From: Lamellibrachia columna
Taxonomy: Eukaryota; Annelida; Polychaeta; Sabellida; Siboglinidae
Assembly: GCA_963662155.1 (NCBI GenBank)
Contig: OY759261.1
Coordinates: 4,985,727 to 5,049,726, forward strand
DNA length: 64,000 nucleotides
Direction of reading: 5' to 3'
Part shown: piece after piece, positions 11,318 to 24,400 of the stretch
Position numbering within the stretch: the stretch's first letter is position 1
How the letters are laid out: each line of letters opens with the position of its first letter
Notes under the pieces: generated by a model
Told to the model about the DNA's origin: nothing
The model's database searches: none
What the model saw: only the letters and a program-made list of their open reading frames with translations
Made by a program: the position numbers and the translations under genes

Positions 11318-11440
11318 CTGTAACCCTATTCGTAACCCTAGAGCGCCCCCTGGCGACTGGAGCTAACCCTAACCATAACCCCAGCCTGCAGACGTCTGCG
11401 GTGAGCCCTGACCCTAACCCCGAGCAGCCTGATGGAGTGA
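11318..11440. other. Telomere-like CCCTAA motifs with a CTCF-like site
   Basis: Several CTAACCC/TAACCCTA motifs (near 11315-11335, 11363-11380 and 11411-11420) are scattered over about 110 bp. They look like a degenerate interstitial telomere-type sequence. Between them GAGCGCCCCCTGGCGA (about 11341-11356) matches, on the minus strand, 12 of 14 positions of the CTCF core CCASYAGRKGGCRS. The perfect palindrome GCAGACGTCTGC lies at 11387-11398. Confidence 0.4.
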
Positions 11441-11559
11441 CCCATACGCAGCGTTTATGAATAGGGACATTAAATATCAAAGGGACTAATGGAGACGAGA
11501 AACCAACACAACACGTAATTTTAAGGACTATGAAGTGCGCAATGAGGTTACTAAAAATA

Positions 11560-11790
11560 GACACTGGGAAAACCCCACATATCGCTGACGTAGCGGTTAA
11601 TTGGGGAAAACCCACCTATCGCTAACGTGACGGTTAGTTGGGAAAAACCCACATATCGCTGACGTGGCATTTAATTTTAATTTTAATTAAATTTTTATAT
11701 TTTAATTTAATTTTAATTTTAAATTCAATGAAAACCCAGGGAAAACTCCACATATTGCTGACGTGGCGGTTATTGAGTGCGGTATCAATG
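11560..11790. repeat. About 37-bp tandem repeat (GGAAAACCCACATATCGCTGACGTGGCGGTTA type)
   Basis: Three consecutive units begin near 11567, 11604 and 11641, each with GGGAAAACCC and then TATCGCTGACGT. After an A/T-only stretch (11670-11726) a fourth unit lies near 11738-11775, and a diverged fifth near 11985-12030. Each unit contains TGACGT, a CRE half-like motif. Confidence 0.8.
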
Positions 11791-11884
11791 AATGAGAGAG
11801 CTAATCAATCAGGGTTCAGTACATTATCGGTGAATGGTATAAAGAGCTGTGATTCGTCGGTTATAGTTTCATTCATAAAAAAGT

Positions 11885-12160
11885 TATGCATATGAGTTTC
11901 ATAAAAAATCGTGGATGATTGATGAGGTAAGGAGGCTGAATGGCTCGTGTGTCCATCTGGAGGGAGGTGGGTAGACGCTCGCGGGGCATACTGCTGACGT
12001 TGCGGTTAGTTTGGAAAAAACCAGGAAAAAAACCCACTTTAAGAATAAGCAAATATGCAAATGAGTTTCATTCATAAAAATCGTGCATGATTAATGAGGT
12101 AAGGGGGGGTGAATGGCTCGTGGGTCTATCCTGAGGGAGTAGGGTATATGCTCGCGTTTC
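11885..12160. repeat. Direct repeat of about 110 bp with octamer motif
   Basis: The segment from ATGCATATGAGTTTCAT (11886) through TGATGAGGTAAGG and GAATGGCTCGTG is repeated from ATGCAAATGAGTTTCAT (12055). The second copy contains a perfect ATGCAAAT octamer (POU-type site). Between them lies a diverged unit of the 37-bp repeat. Confidence 0.75.
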
Positions 12161-12662
12161 ACGGAATGCAGCGGGCTACATACCATGTTAGGAATGCGGT
12201 CGTGTTGTATTCTGTAATATGACACTGCTCTACTGCATTCCCGAAAGGACGCATTAAGGCGATACTAACAGCTGACTAGTGGATTTTGGTACTCGGGAAA
12301 TGCGCGTTTTAAATAACCTGGCTATATGTAGTCATATTGGCGCTGTAGTTAAAGCGCTGGTTCGCCCACTGGATGTATGCAAGTCTGAACACGTTGAAAG
12401 ATAAGCCCGTCATTTGCACAATACTGTGCAGTAATTTTTTCTATGCCAGCTATGATGAAATTCGGGTTTCATTATTGTTATTTTTGTCGTTTCTCTAAGA
12501 AGAGTAGACCACATGACGTCTTGTCTGCATAAATGATAAAGACAGCTGGGTATACATCAACGAGTTGACCTGTATGCGTACATCTAACATATTTAGGGTA
12601 TTGGTTATCATATGAATTATACGTAGCACGAGTAATGAGAAAGAGTACCGCTTTTATATGCA

Positions 12663-12945
12663 TTTTGTCACACTTAGTTACGTATGTAATGCTTTTAACC
12701 TAAGTGTTTACCACATTTATCTGCATGTTAACACTTTTAAGCTAAATAAATATCACTTTTATTTGTATGTTAACACATTTTAGCTACGTAATTGCCACGC
12801 TTGGCTGTGTGTTACCGCTTTTAGCATATTAAGTATCACTTTTAATTGTATGTTAACGCTTTTAAGCTAAGAAATTACCACATTTAGCTGTATGTTAGTG
12901 ATTTTAAGCTAATTATTTACCATATTTACCTGCATGTTGATCCCA
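12663..12945. repeat. About 42-bp degenerate tandem repeat, six to seven copies
   Basis: Units contain ACCACATTTA, CTGCATGTTAACAC and TTTTAAGCTAA in order and vary at many positions. It is an old, diverged minisatellite. Confidence 0.8.
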
Positions 12946-15299
12946 AAGCGTTAGACCGTTAGATTTCCATGATTAGATGAATCGGTCAGAATCCTTAGTT
13001 CTCGGCAGCTCGACATGGTATAGTGTATAGTTAAAATGCCATTATCACCGTTGTAACCGGTGGTTACTATATCTACGCCTTGGCTTCATGTCGAGTAAAA
13101 AAATTGTTTCGGTGCTAAAAAAGACAAATATACTAGTGACTTTTTTGCACTGTACTATTTTTGTTTGAACAATTTGCCCCCCCATACTGTTATTCGGCAC
13201 TATACTATTATTAAATTTGACCGATTTGCCACCCTATACTGTTATTTGGCCTATACGTTTATTTGGCACTCGGGAGTACATTTAAGCCTTAGTATTTCGC
13301 CTAGTTCAAAAATAATGTAGCCAAAACACGATATGATAATGAAAAATAGGAAAATGACTGTATGGTCAATTCTACATAATAAAAGAAGAGCCAACACAGA
13401 AGGTTCATGAAAAAGCAACTTGGAGCTTTATTTTAAATATATAAACATGGAAGTAATTCTTGAAACATCTTTAGTACATGCATGCAAATATGCCTAATAT
13501 GAACAAATATGATTACAGTAGGTACCAGCAGCCCATATCCAGAGCTCTGTGGAATTGGTTCAAGTGTGTCTAAATAGCACTAATTGACTCTAACTTTCTT
13601 ATTGTTGTATTAACTATCATGTATTGTGTACAGAAATAAAGTTTATTCCTGTGTGTGTTCACGACTGTATTTTGTTTTACTGTGAAAACTTATTAAACTT
13701 AAAGATGTGAAATCATTGTTTGAATGTAGTGTATTGTTCTTGTAAATTGGGTGCTATTGAATATTTCCAAGCTGTACTCCTGCCAACTAGCCGGCAGGAG
13801 TATTCAATAGCACTTTTCAACTCGTCCGCGTTCTTATCCTAATCACTGCATAAACACGTTATTTATAGCACTGGAAAGACGAAGGATGGTACTAATAACG
13901 CATTTGTGTATAATATATAAAACTCTAATTTAAGATGTTGTGAATTATCAAATGGAAATGTTTTATATTACTCGTGATTTTACCACAAACAAATTGGGTA
14001 TCAACGTAAAGATTGTTCTTTTCTCCATCAAATATGAATTCGAAACTACCTCTGCACGTCATGAGGTCACAGCACAAGCGCATTTAATAGGGTCAGTCAA
14101 AGTTCATATCCTCCATGCTTAGCAACAAACCACGCGAAGATAGAGCCGATAGAAAAATCCAGGCACCAATATTCTGGATGTCTCTACGGTCTAATAGGTT
14201 ATCTAAACAAACATATTTCGTGCAGCAAATGTTAATAATATAATTTAAATTGCATAACACTATTGAATTTGGCAAGAAAAAATAAGACATTTAATTGAAA
14301 AAAACATTCACAACTGCTACATCAAAAGACATCAAAGACCTTGAAAAATGTCTTCAAAATGAACTGTTGCCATTTGTGCCTATGTATTGAAAAAATACAA
14401 GCTGTACAAGGAGCCTTTCTGCTCAAACAAATATCCATAAGAAGTAAGTAAATAATTGACCATTTGTACTCAGTAATATGGTCATCAGTAAATAACACAC
14501 AAATGGGTCTATTTAAATGTTTTGCATTACTTTTAAACTTCAATTAACCAAGATTCTGCTGTGAACATTTCATATAATTTGCTCCAATAATTTTGGGATT
14601 TATTTATTTTTTACTTTAATGACATCAAATGCATCTGGAAAAAATAGAGTTAAATCATGTATATAATAGTGTAAAAATACAGAACAAGAAAAGTGCTATG
14701 TGCTTTAGTCATTTAGTAATGATCATCTAAATATGTACTATTGTGCAATTTTACGAAGATTTTATTGCATTTTCGTCACTTTTTAACCTGTCATTTAACA
14801 CCAAATATTCGTTGTTACCGGTGTTATACTTCTTTAACTATTAGTCTTGTTGGCATAGTTTGTATATATTGTGTCAGGTGTGCTAATTTAGGAGTTCCAG
14901 GTGAAGCTGAGAGAACCACAAAAAACTGTCATAACTTCATGACAAATATTCTGGTAAAAAATAATTTTGCTTGTATTGACAAACTCTATCAGAAAAATGT
15001 AACATAATGAGTGATATTGTAATTTGAAATTTTGGCTGCTGGTACCTAATTACAGTCACACTCAAAATAAAATGCTTGAACCTAAAAGTAAAGCAATACA
15101 ACAAAGAAATAGAAGATATAGCATTCAATAATACAGTTGGTTTTGACAGTAATACATTGAAACATCACTTCTTTGATAAAACAGCAATCATCCAGTATTG
15201 CCTAGGCTATGCCTATGGTTATATTGGACGAAAAAACAACATGAATTTACTAGTAAGCACAGCCTAATCGTTCATGGTTTACCTGTCGTTTGAGTTTTC
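12946..15299. other. Intergenic DNA with a hairpin and a poly(A)-signal-like site
   Basis: No gene is recognised. Notable points are a small inverted repeat CTCGACATG (13009-13017) / CATGTCGAG (13087-13095), a polyadenylation-like AATAAA followed by TTCCTGTGTGTGTTC near 13636-13662, and the imperfect hairpin at 13751-13813 listed separately. ORFs of 60-90 codons show no family resemblance. Confidence 0.5.
13751..13813. repeat. Imperfect inverted repeat (hairpin)
   Basis: The left arm reads GTGCTATTGAATA, an 11-nt interruption, then TACTCCTGCC. After a short loop, GGCAGGAGTA and TTCAATAGCAC pair with both parts. The interruption is present in only one arm, so the structure is a hairpin with an 11-nt bulge. 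Confidence 0.8.
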
Positions 15300-15455
15300 T
15301 TTCAGCAGTCGGGAAACTGCTGCCATTGTACACGCTGATTATGTATGTGAATCGGAGCCCGAATCAAATTCAATTTCGAAGTCGACCGCAATCGCGCTTG
15401 GCCACTGCACAGCGGTGGGCGACAACACAGTAGTGTCTCGATTACTAGTGGCAGG

Positions 15456-18400
15456 CACATCAACATTGTGTATCTCCCCCACCATAACAAAAGATGTGGA
15501 AGGCACCACTGCCTCTGATTGTTCAGATCAACATTGTGTATCTCCGCCACCGTAACAAAAGATGTGGAAGGCACCGCTGCCTCTGATTGTTCAGATCAAA
15601 ATTGTGTATCTCCGCCACCGTAACAAAAGATGTGGAAGGCACCACTGCCTCTGATTGTTCACATCAACATTGTGTATCTCCGCCACCATAACAAAAGACG
15701 TGGAAGGCACCACTGCCACCTCTGATTTTTCAGATCAACATTGTGTATCTCCGCCACCATAACAAAAGATGTGGAAGGCACCACTGCCTCTGATTGTTCA
15801 CATCAACATTGTGTATCTCCACCACCATAACAAAAGATGTGGAAGGCACCACTGCCTCTGATTGTTCAGATCAACATTGTGTATCTCCCCCACCATAACA
15901 AAAGATGTGGAAGGCACCAGTGCCTCTGATTGTTCAGATCAACATTGTGTATCTCCGTCACCATAACAAAAGATGTGGAAGGCACCACTGCCTCTGATTG
16001 TTCAGATCAACATTGTGTATCTCCACCACCATAACAAAAGATGTGGAAGGCACCACTGCCTCTGATTGTTCAGATCAACATTGTGTATCTCCGCCACCAT
16101 AACAAAAGATGTGGAAGGCACCACTGCCTCTGATTGTTCAGATCAACATTGTGTATCTCAGCCACCACAACAAAAGATGTGGAAGGCACCACTGCCTCTG
16201 ATTGTTCAGATCAACATTGTGTATCTCCGTCACCATAACAAAAGACGTGGAAGGCACCACTGCCTCTGATTGTTCAGATCAACATTGTGTATCTCCACCA
16301 CCATAACAAAAGATGTGGAAGGCACCACTGCCTCTGATTGTTCAGATCAACATTGTGTATCTCCGCCACCATAACAAAAGATGTGGAAGGCACCACTGCC
16401 TCTGATTGTTCAGATCAACATTGTGTATCTCAGCCACCACAACAAAAGATGTGGAAGGCACCACTGCCTCTGATTGTTCAGATCAACATTGTGTATCTCC
16501 GCCACCGTAACAAAAGATGTGGATGGCACCACTGCCTCTGATTGTTCAGATCAACATTGTGTATCTATCTCCGCCACCATAACAAAAGATGTGGAAGGCA
16601 CCACTGCCTCTGATTGTTCAGATCAACATTGTGTATCTCCGCACCGTAACAAAAGATGTGGATGGCACCACTGCCTCTGATTGTTCACATCAACATTGTG
16701 TATCTATCTCCGCCACCATAACAAAAGACGTGGAAGGCACCACTGCCTCTGATTGTTCACATCAACATTGTGTATCTCCGCCACCGTAACAAAAGACGTG
16801 GAAGGCACCACTGCCACCTCTGATTGTTCAGATCAACATTGTGTATCTCCGCCACCATAACAAAAGATGTGGAAGGTACCGCTGCCTCTGATTGTTCAGA
16901 TCAACATTGTGTATCTCCGCCACCGTAACAAAAGATGTGGAAGGCACCGCTGCCTCTGATTGTTCAGATCAACATTGTGTATCTCCCCCGCCATAACAAA
17001 AGATGTGGAAGGCACCGCTGCCTCTGATTGTTCAGATCAACATTGTGTATCTCCGCCACCATAACAAAAGATGTGGAAGGCACCACTGCCTCTGATTGTT
17101 CACATCAACATTGTGTATCTCCGCCACCATAACAAAAGATGTGGAAGGCACCACAGCTTCTGATTGTTTAGATCAACATTGTGTATCTCCGCCACCGTAA
17201 CAAAAGATGTGGAAGGCACCGCTGCCTCTGATTGTTCAGATCAACATTGTGTATCTCTGTCACCATAACAAAAGACGTGGAAGGCATCGCTGCCTCTGAT
17301 TGTTTAGATCAACATTGTGTATCTCCGCCACCATAACAAAAGATGTGGAAGGCACCACTGCCTCTGATTGTTCAGATCAACATTGTGTATCTCAGCCACC
17401 ACAACAAAAGATGTGGAAGGCACCACTGCCTCGGATTGTTCAGATCAACATTGTGTATCTCCGCCACCATAACAAAAGATGTGGAAGGCACCGCTGCCTC
17501 TGATTGTTCAGATCAACATTGTGTATCTCCGCCACCATAACAAAAGATGTGGAAGGCACCACTGCCTCTGATTGTTCACATCAACATTGTGCATCTCCGC
17601 CACCATAACAAAAGATGTGGAAGGCACCACTGCCTTGGATTGTTCACATCAACATTGTGCATCTCCGCCACCATAACAAAAGATGTGGAAGGCACCACTG
17701 CCACCTCTGATTGTTCAGATCAACATTGTGTATCTCCGCCACCATAACAAAAGATGTGGAAGGCACCACTGCCTTGGATTGTTCAGATCAACATTGTGTA
17801 TCTCCGCCACCATAACAAAAGATGTGGAAGGCACCACTGCCTTGGATTGTTTAGATCAACATTGTGTATCTCCGCCACCATAACAAAAGATGTGGAAGGC
17901 ACCGCTGCCACCTCTGATTGTTCAGATCAACATTGTGTATCTCCGCCACCATAACAAAAGATGTGGAAGGCACCACTGCCTTGGATTGTTCAGATCAACA
18001 TTGTGTATCTCCGCCACCATAACAAAAGATGTGGAAGGCACCACTGCCTTGGATTGTTCAGATCAACATTGTGCATCTCCGCCACCATAACAAAAGATGT
18101 GGAAGGCACCACTGCCTCTGATTGTTCAGATCAACATTGTGTATCTCCCCCACCATAACAAAAGATGTGGAAGGCACCACTGCCTCTGATTGTTCAGATC
18201 AACATTGTGTATCTTCTCCGTCACCATAACAAAAGATGTGGAAGGCACCACTGCCTCTGATTGTTCAGATCAACATTGTGTATCTCCGCCACCATAAAAA
18301 AAGATGTGGAAGGCACCACTGCCTCTGATTGTTCAGATCAACATTGTGTATCTCCCCCACTATAACAAAAGATGTGGAAGGCACCAGTGCCTCTGATTGT

Positions 18401-21400
18401 TCAGATCAACATTGTGTATCTCCCCCACCATAGCAAAAGATGTGGAAGGCACCACTGCCTCTGATTGTTCAGATCAACATTGTGTATCTCCGCCACCATA
18501 ACAAAAGATGTGGAAGGCACCACTGCCTCTGATTGTTCAGATCAACATTGTGTATCTCCCCCACCATAACAAAAGATGTGGAAGGCACCAGTGCCTCTGA
18601 TTGTTCAGATCAACATTGTGTATCTCCGTCACCATAACAAAAGATGTGGAAGGCACCACTGCCTCTGATTGTTCAGATCAACATTGTGTATCTCCCCCAC
18701 CATAACAAAAGATGTGGAAGGCACCACTGCCTCTGATTGTTCAGATCAACATTGTGTATCTCCCCCACCATAACAAAAGATGTGGAAGGCACCAGTGCCT
18801 CTGATTGTTCAGATCAACATTGTGTATCTCCGTCACCATAACAAAAGATGTGGAAGGCACCACTGCCTCTGATTGTTCAGATCAACATTGTGTATCTCCC
18901 CCACCATAACAAAAGATGTGGAAGGCACCACTGCCTCTGATTGTTCACATCAACATTGTGTATCTCCGCCACCATAACAAAAGATGTGGAAGGCACCGCT
19001 GCCTCTGATTGTTCAGATCAACATTGTGTATCTCCGCCACGATAACAAAAGATGTGGAAGGCACCACTGCCTTGGATTGTTCAGATCAACATTGTGTGTC
19101 TCCGCCACCATAACAAAAGACGTGGAAGGCACCACTGCCACCTCTGATTGTTCAGATCAACATTGTGTATCTCCGCCACCATAACAAAAGATGTGGAAGG
19201 CACCACTGCCTCTGATTGTTCAGATCAACATTGTGTATCTCCACCACCATAACAAAAGATGTGGAAGGCACCGCTGCCACCTCTGATTGTTCAGATCAAC
19301 ATTGTGTATCTCCGCCACCATAACAAAAGATGTGGAAGGCACCACTGCCTTGGATTGTTTAGATCAACATTGTGTATCTCCGCCACCATAACAAAAGATG
19401 TGGAAGGCACCGCTGCCACCTCTGATTGTTCAGATCAACATTGTGTATCTCCGCCACCATAACAAAAGATGTGGAAGGCACCACTGCCTTGGATTGTTCA
19501 GATCAACATTGTGTATCTCCGCCACCATAACAAAAGATGTGGAAGGCACCACTGCCTCTGATTGTTCAGATCAACATTGTGTATCTCCACCACCATAACA
19601 AAAGATGTGGAAGGCACCGCTGCCACCTCTGATTGTTCAGATCAACATTGTGTATCTCCGCCACCATAACAAAAGATGTGGAAGGCACCACTGCCTCTGA
19701 TTGTTCAGATCAACATTGTGTATCTTCACCACCATAACAAAAGATGTGGAAGGCACCGCTGCCACCTCTGATTGTTCAGATCAACATTGTGTATCTCCGC
19801 CACCATAACAAAAGATGTGGAAGGCACCACTGCCTTGGATTGTTCAGATCAACATTGTGTATCTCCGCCACCATAAAAAAAAATGTGGAAGGCACCACTG
19901 CCTCTGATTGTTCAGATCAACATTGTGTATCTCCCCCTCCACAACAAAAGATGTGGAAGGCACCACTGCCTCTGATTGTTCAGATCAACATTGTGTATCT
20001 CCGTCACCATAACAAAAGACGTGGAAGGCACCACTGCCTCTGATTGTTCAGATCAACATTGTGTATCTCCACCACCATAACAAAAGATGTGGAAGGCACC
20101 ACTGCCTCTGATTGTTCAGATCAACATTGTGTATCTCCGCCACCATAACAAAAGATGTGGAAGGCACCACTGCCTCTGATTGTTCAGATCAACATTGTGT
20201 ATCTCAGCCACCACAACAAAAGATGTGGAAGGCACCACTGCCTCTGATTGTTCAGATCAACATTGTGTATCTCCGCCACCGTAACAAAAGATGTGGATGG
20301 CACCACTGCCTCTGATTGTTCAGATCAACATTGTGTATCTATCTCCGCCACCATAACAAAAGATGTGGAAGGCACCACTGCCTCTGATTGTTCAGATCAA
20401 CATTGTGTATCTCCGCACCGTAACAAAAGATGTGGATGGCACCACTGCCTCTGATTGTTCACATCAACATTGTGTATCTATCTCCGCCACCATAACAAAA
20501 GACGTGGAAGGCACCACTGCCACCTCTGATTGTTCAGATCAACATTGTGTATCTTCGCCACCATAACAAAAGATGTGGAAGGCACCACTGCCTCTGATTG
20601 TTCAGATCAACATTGTGTATCTCCGCCACCGTAACAAAAGATGTGGATGGCACCACTGCCTCTGATTGTTCACATCAACATTGTGTATCTCCGCCACCAT
20701 AACAAAAGATGTGGAAGGCACTACTGCCTCTGATTGTTCACATCAACATTGTGTATCTCCGCCACCGTAACAAAAGACGTGGAAGGCACCACTGCCACCT
20801 CTGATTGTTCAGATCAACATTGTGTATCTCCGCCACCATAACAAAAGATGTGGAAGGTACCGCTGCCTCTGATTGTTCAGATCAACATTGTGTATCTCCG
20901 CCACCGTAACAAAAGATGTGGAAGGCACCGCTGCCTCTGATTGTTCAGATCAACATTGTGTATCTCCCCCGCCATAACAAAAGATGTGGAAGGCACCGCT
21001 GCCTCTGATTGTTCAGATCAACATTGTGTATCTCCGCCACCATAACAAAAGATGTGGAAGGCACCACTGCCTCTGATTGTTCACATCAACATTGTGTATC
21101 TCCGCCACCATAACAAAAGATGTGGAAGGCACCACAGCTTCTGATTGTTTAGATCAACATTGTGTATCTCCGCCACCGTAACAAAAGATGTGGAAGGCAC
21201 CGCTGCCTCTGATTGTTCAGATCAACATTGTGTATCTCTGTCACCATAACAAAAGACGTGGAAGGCATCGCTGCCTCTGATTGTTTAGATCAACATTGTG
21301 TATCTCCGCCACCATAACAAAAGATGTGGAAGGCACCACTGCCTCTGATTGTTCAGATCAACATTGTGTATCTCAGCCACCACAACAAAAGATGTGGAAG

Positions 21401-24400
21401 GCACCACTGCCTCGGATTGTTCAGATCAACATTGTGTATCTCCGCCACCATAACAAAAGATGTGGAAGGCACCGCTGCCTCTGATTGTTCAGATCAACAT
21501 TGTGTATCTCCGCCACCATAACAAAAGATGTGGAAGGCACCACTGCCTCTGATTGTTCACATCAACATTGTGCATCTCCGCCACCATAACAAAAGATGTG
21601 GAAGGCACCACTGCCTCTGATTGTTCAGATCAACATTGTGTATCTCAGCCACCACAACAAAAGATGTGGAAGGCACCACTGCCTCGGATTGTTCAGATCA
21701 ACATTGTGTATCTCCGCCACCATAACAAAAGATGTGGAAGGCACCACTGCCTCTGATTGTTCACATCAACATTGTGCATCTCCGCCACCATAACAAAAGA
21801 TGTGGAAGGCACCACTGCCTTGGATTGTTCACATCAACATTGTGCATCTCCGCCACCATAACAAAAGATGTGGAAGGCACCACTGCCACCTCTGATTGTT
21901 CAGATCAACATTGTGTATCTCCGCCACCATAACAAAAGATGTGGAAGGCACCACTGCCTTGGATTGTTCAGATCAACATTGTGTATCTCCGCCACCATAA
22001 CAAAAGATGTGGAAGGCACCACTGCCTTGGATTGTTTAGATCAACATTGTGTATCTCCGCCACCATAACAAAAGATGTGGAAGGCACCGCTGCCACCTCT
22101 GATTGTTCAGATCAACATTGTGTATCTCCGCCACCATAACAAAAGATGTGGAAGGCACCACTGCCTTGGATTGTTCAGATCAACATTGTGTATCTCCGCC
22201 ACCATAACAAAAGATGTGGAAGGCACCACTGCCTTGGATTGTTCAGATCAACATTGTGCATCTCCGCCACCATAACAAAAGATGTGGAAGGCACCACTGC
22301 CTCTGATTGTTCAGATCAACATTGTGTATCTCCCCCACCATAACAAAAGATGTGGAAGGCACCACTGCCTCTGATTGTTCAGATCAACATTGTGTATCTT
22401 CTCCGTCACCATAACAAAAGATGTGGAAGGCACCACTGCCTCTGATTGTTCAGATCAACATTGTGTATCTCCGCCACCATAAAAAAAGATGTGGAAGGCA
22501 CCACTGCCTCTGATTGTTCAGATCAACATTGTGTATCTCCCCCACTATAACAAAAGATGTGGAAGGCACCAGTGCCTCTGATTGTTCAGATCAACATTGT
22601 GTATCTCCCCCACCATAGCAAAAGATGTGGAAGGCACCACTGCCTCTGATTGTTCAGATCAACATTGTGTATCTCCGCCACCATAACAAAAGATGTGGAA
22701 GGCACCACTGCCTCTGATTGTTCAGATCAACATTGTGTATCTCCCCCACCATAACAAAAGATGTGGAAGGCACCAGTGCCTCTGATTGTTCAGATCAACA
22801 TTGTGTATCTCCGTCACCATAACAAAAGATGTGGAAGGCACCACTGCCTCTGATTGTTCAGATCAACATTGTGTATCTCCCCCACCATAACAAAAGATGT
22901 GGAAGGCACCACTGCCTCTGATTGTTCAGATCAACATTGTGTATCTCCCCCACCATAACAAAAGATGTGGAAGGCACCACTGCCTCTGATTGTTCAGATC
23001 AACATTGTGTATCTCCCCCACCATAACAAAAGATGTGGAAGGCACCACTGCCTCTGATTGTTCACATCAACATTGTGTATCTCTGCCACCATAACAAAAG
23101 ATGTGGAAGGCACCGCTGCCTCTGATTGTTCAGATCAACATTGTGTATCTCCGCCACGATAACAAAAGATGTGGAAGGCACCACTGCCTTGGATTGTTCA
23201 GATCAACATTGTGTATCTCCCCCACCATAACAAAAGATGTGGAAGGCACCACTGCCTCTGATTGTTCACATCAACATTGTGTATCTCTGCCACCATAACA
23301 AAAGATGTGGAAGGCACCGCTGCCTCTGATTGTTCAGATCAACATTGTGTATCTCCGCCACGATAACAAAAGATGTGGAAGGCACCACTGCCTTGGATTG
23401 TTCAGATCAACATTGTGTGTCTCCGCCACCATAACAAAAGACGTGGAAGGCACCACTGCCACCTCTGATTGTTCAGATCAACATTGTGTATCTCCGCCAC
23501 CATAACAAAAGATGTGGAAGGCACCACTGCCTCTGATTGTTCAGATCAACATTGTGTATCTCCACCACCATAACAAAAGATGTGGAAGGCACCGCTGCCA
23601 CCTCTGATTGTTCAGATCAACATTGTGTATCTCCGCCACCATAACAAAAGATGTGGAAGGCACCACTGCCTTGGATTGTTTAGATCAACATTGTGTATCT
23701 CCGCCACCATAACAAAAGATGTGGAAGGCACCGCTGCCACCTCTGATTGTTCAGATCAACATTGTGTATCTCCGCCACCATAACAAAAGATGTGGAAGGC
23801 ACCACTGCCTTGGATTGTTCAGATCAACATTGTGTATCTCCGCCACCATAACAAAAGATGTGGAAGGCACCACTGCCTCTGATTGTTCAGATCAACATTG
23901 TGTATCTCCACCACCATAACAAAAGATGTGGAAGGCACCGCTGCCACCTCTGATTGTTCAGATCAACATTGTGTATCTCCGCCACCATAACAAAAGATGT
24001 GGAAGGCACCACTGCCTCTGATTGTTCAGATCAACATTGTGTATCTTCACCACCATAACAAAAGATGTGGAAGGCACCGCTGCCACCTCTGATTGTTCAG
24101 ATCAACATTGTGTATCTCCGCCACCATAACAAAAGATGTGGAAGGCACCACTGCCTTGGATTGTTCAGATCAACATTGTGTATCTCCGCCACCATAAAAA
24201 AAAATGTGGAAGGCACCACTGCCTCTGATTGTTCAGATCAACATTGTGTATCTCCCCCTCCACAACAAAAGATGTGGAAGGCACCACTGCCTCTGATTGT
24301 TCAGATCAACATTGTGTATCTCCGTCACCATAACAAAAGACGTGGAAGGCACCACTGCCTCTGATTGTTCAGATCAACATTGTGTATCTCCACCACCATA

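Noticed and set aside
12325..12375. tRNA-like A and B boxes (GGCGCTGTAGTTAAAGCG, GGTTCGCCC)
   Set aside because: Suggestive of another SINE head, but the B-box is incomplete and no second copy was seen.
15300..15470. Possible exon after TTTTCTTTCAG reading into the satellite
   Set aside because: A reasonable acceptor and about 50 open codons, but the frame runs into the repeat and stops; no donor or family match.
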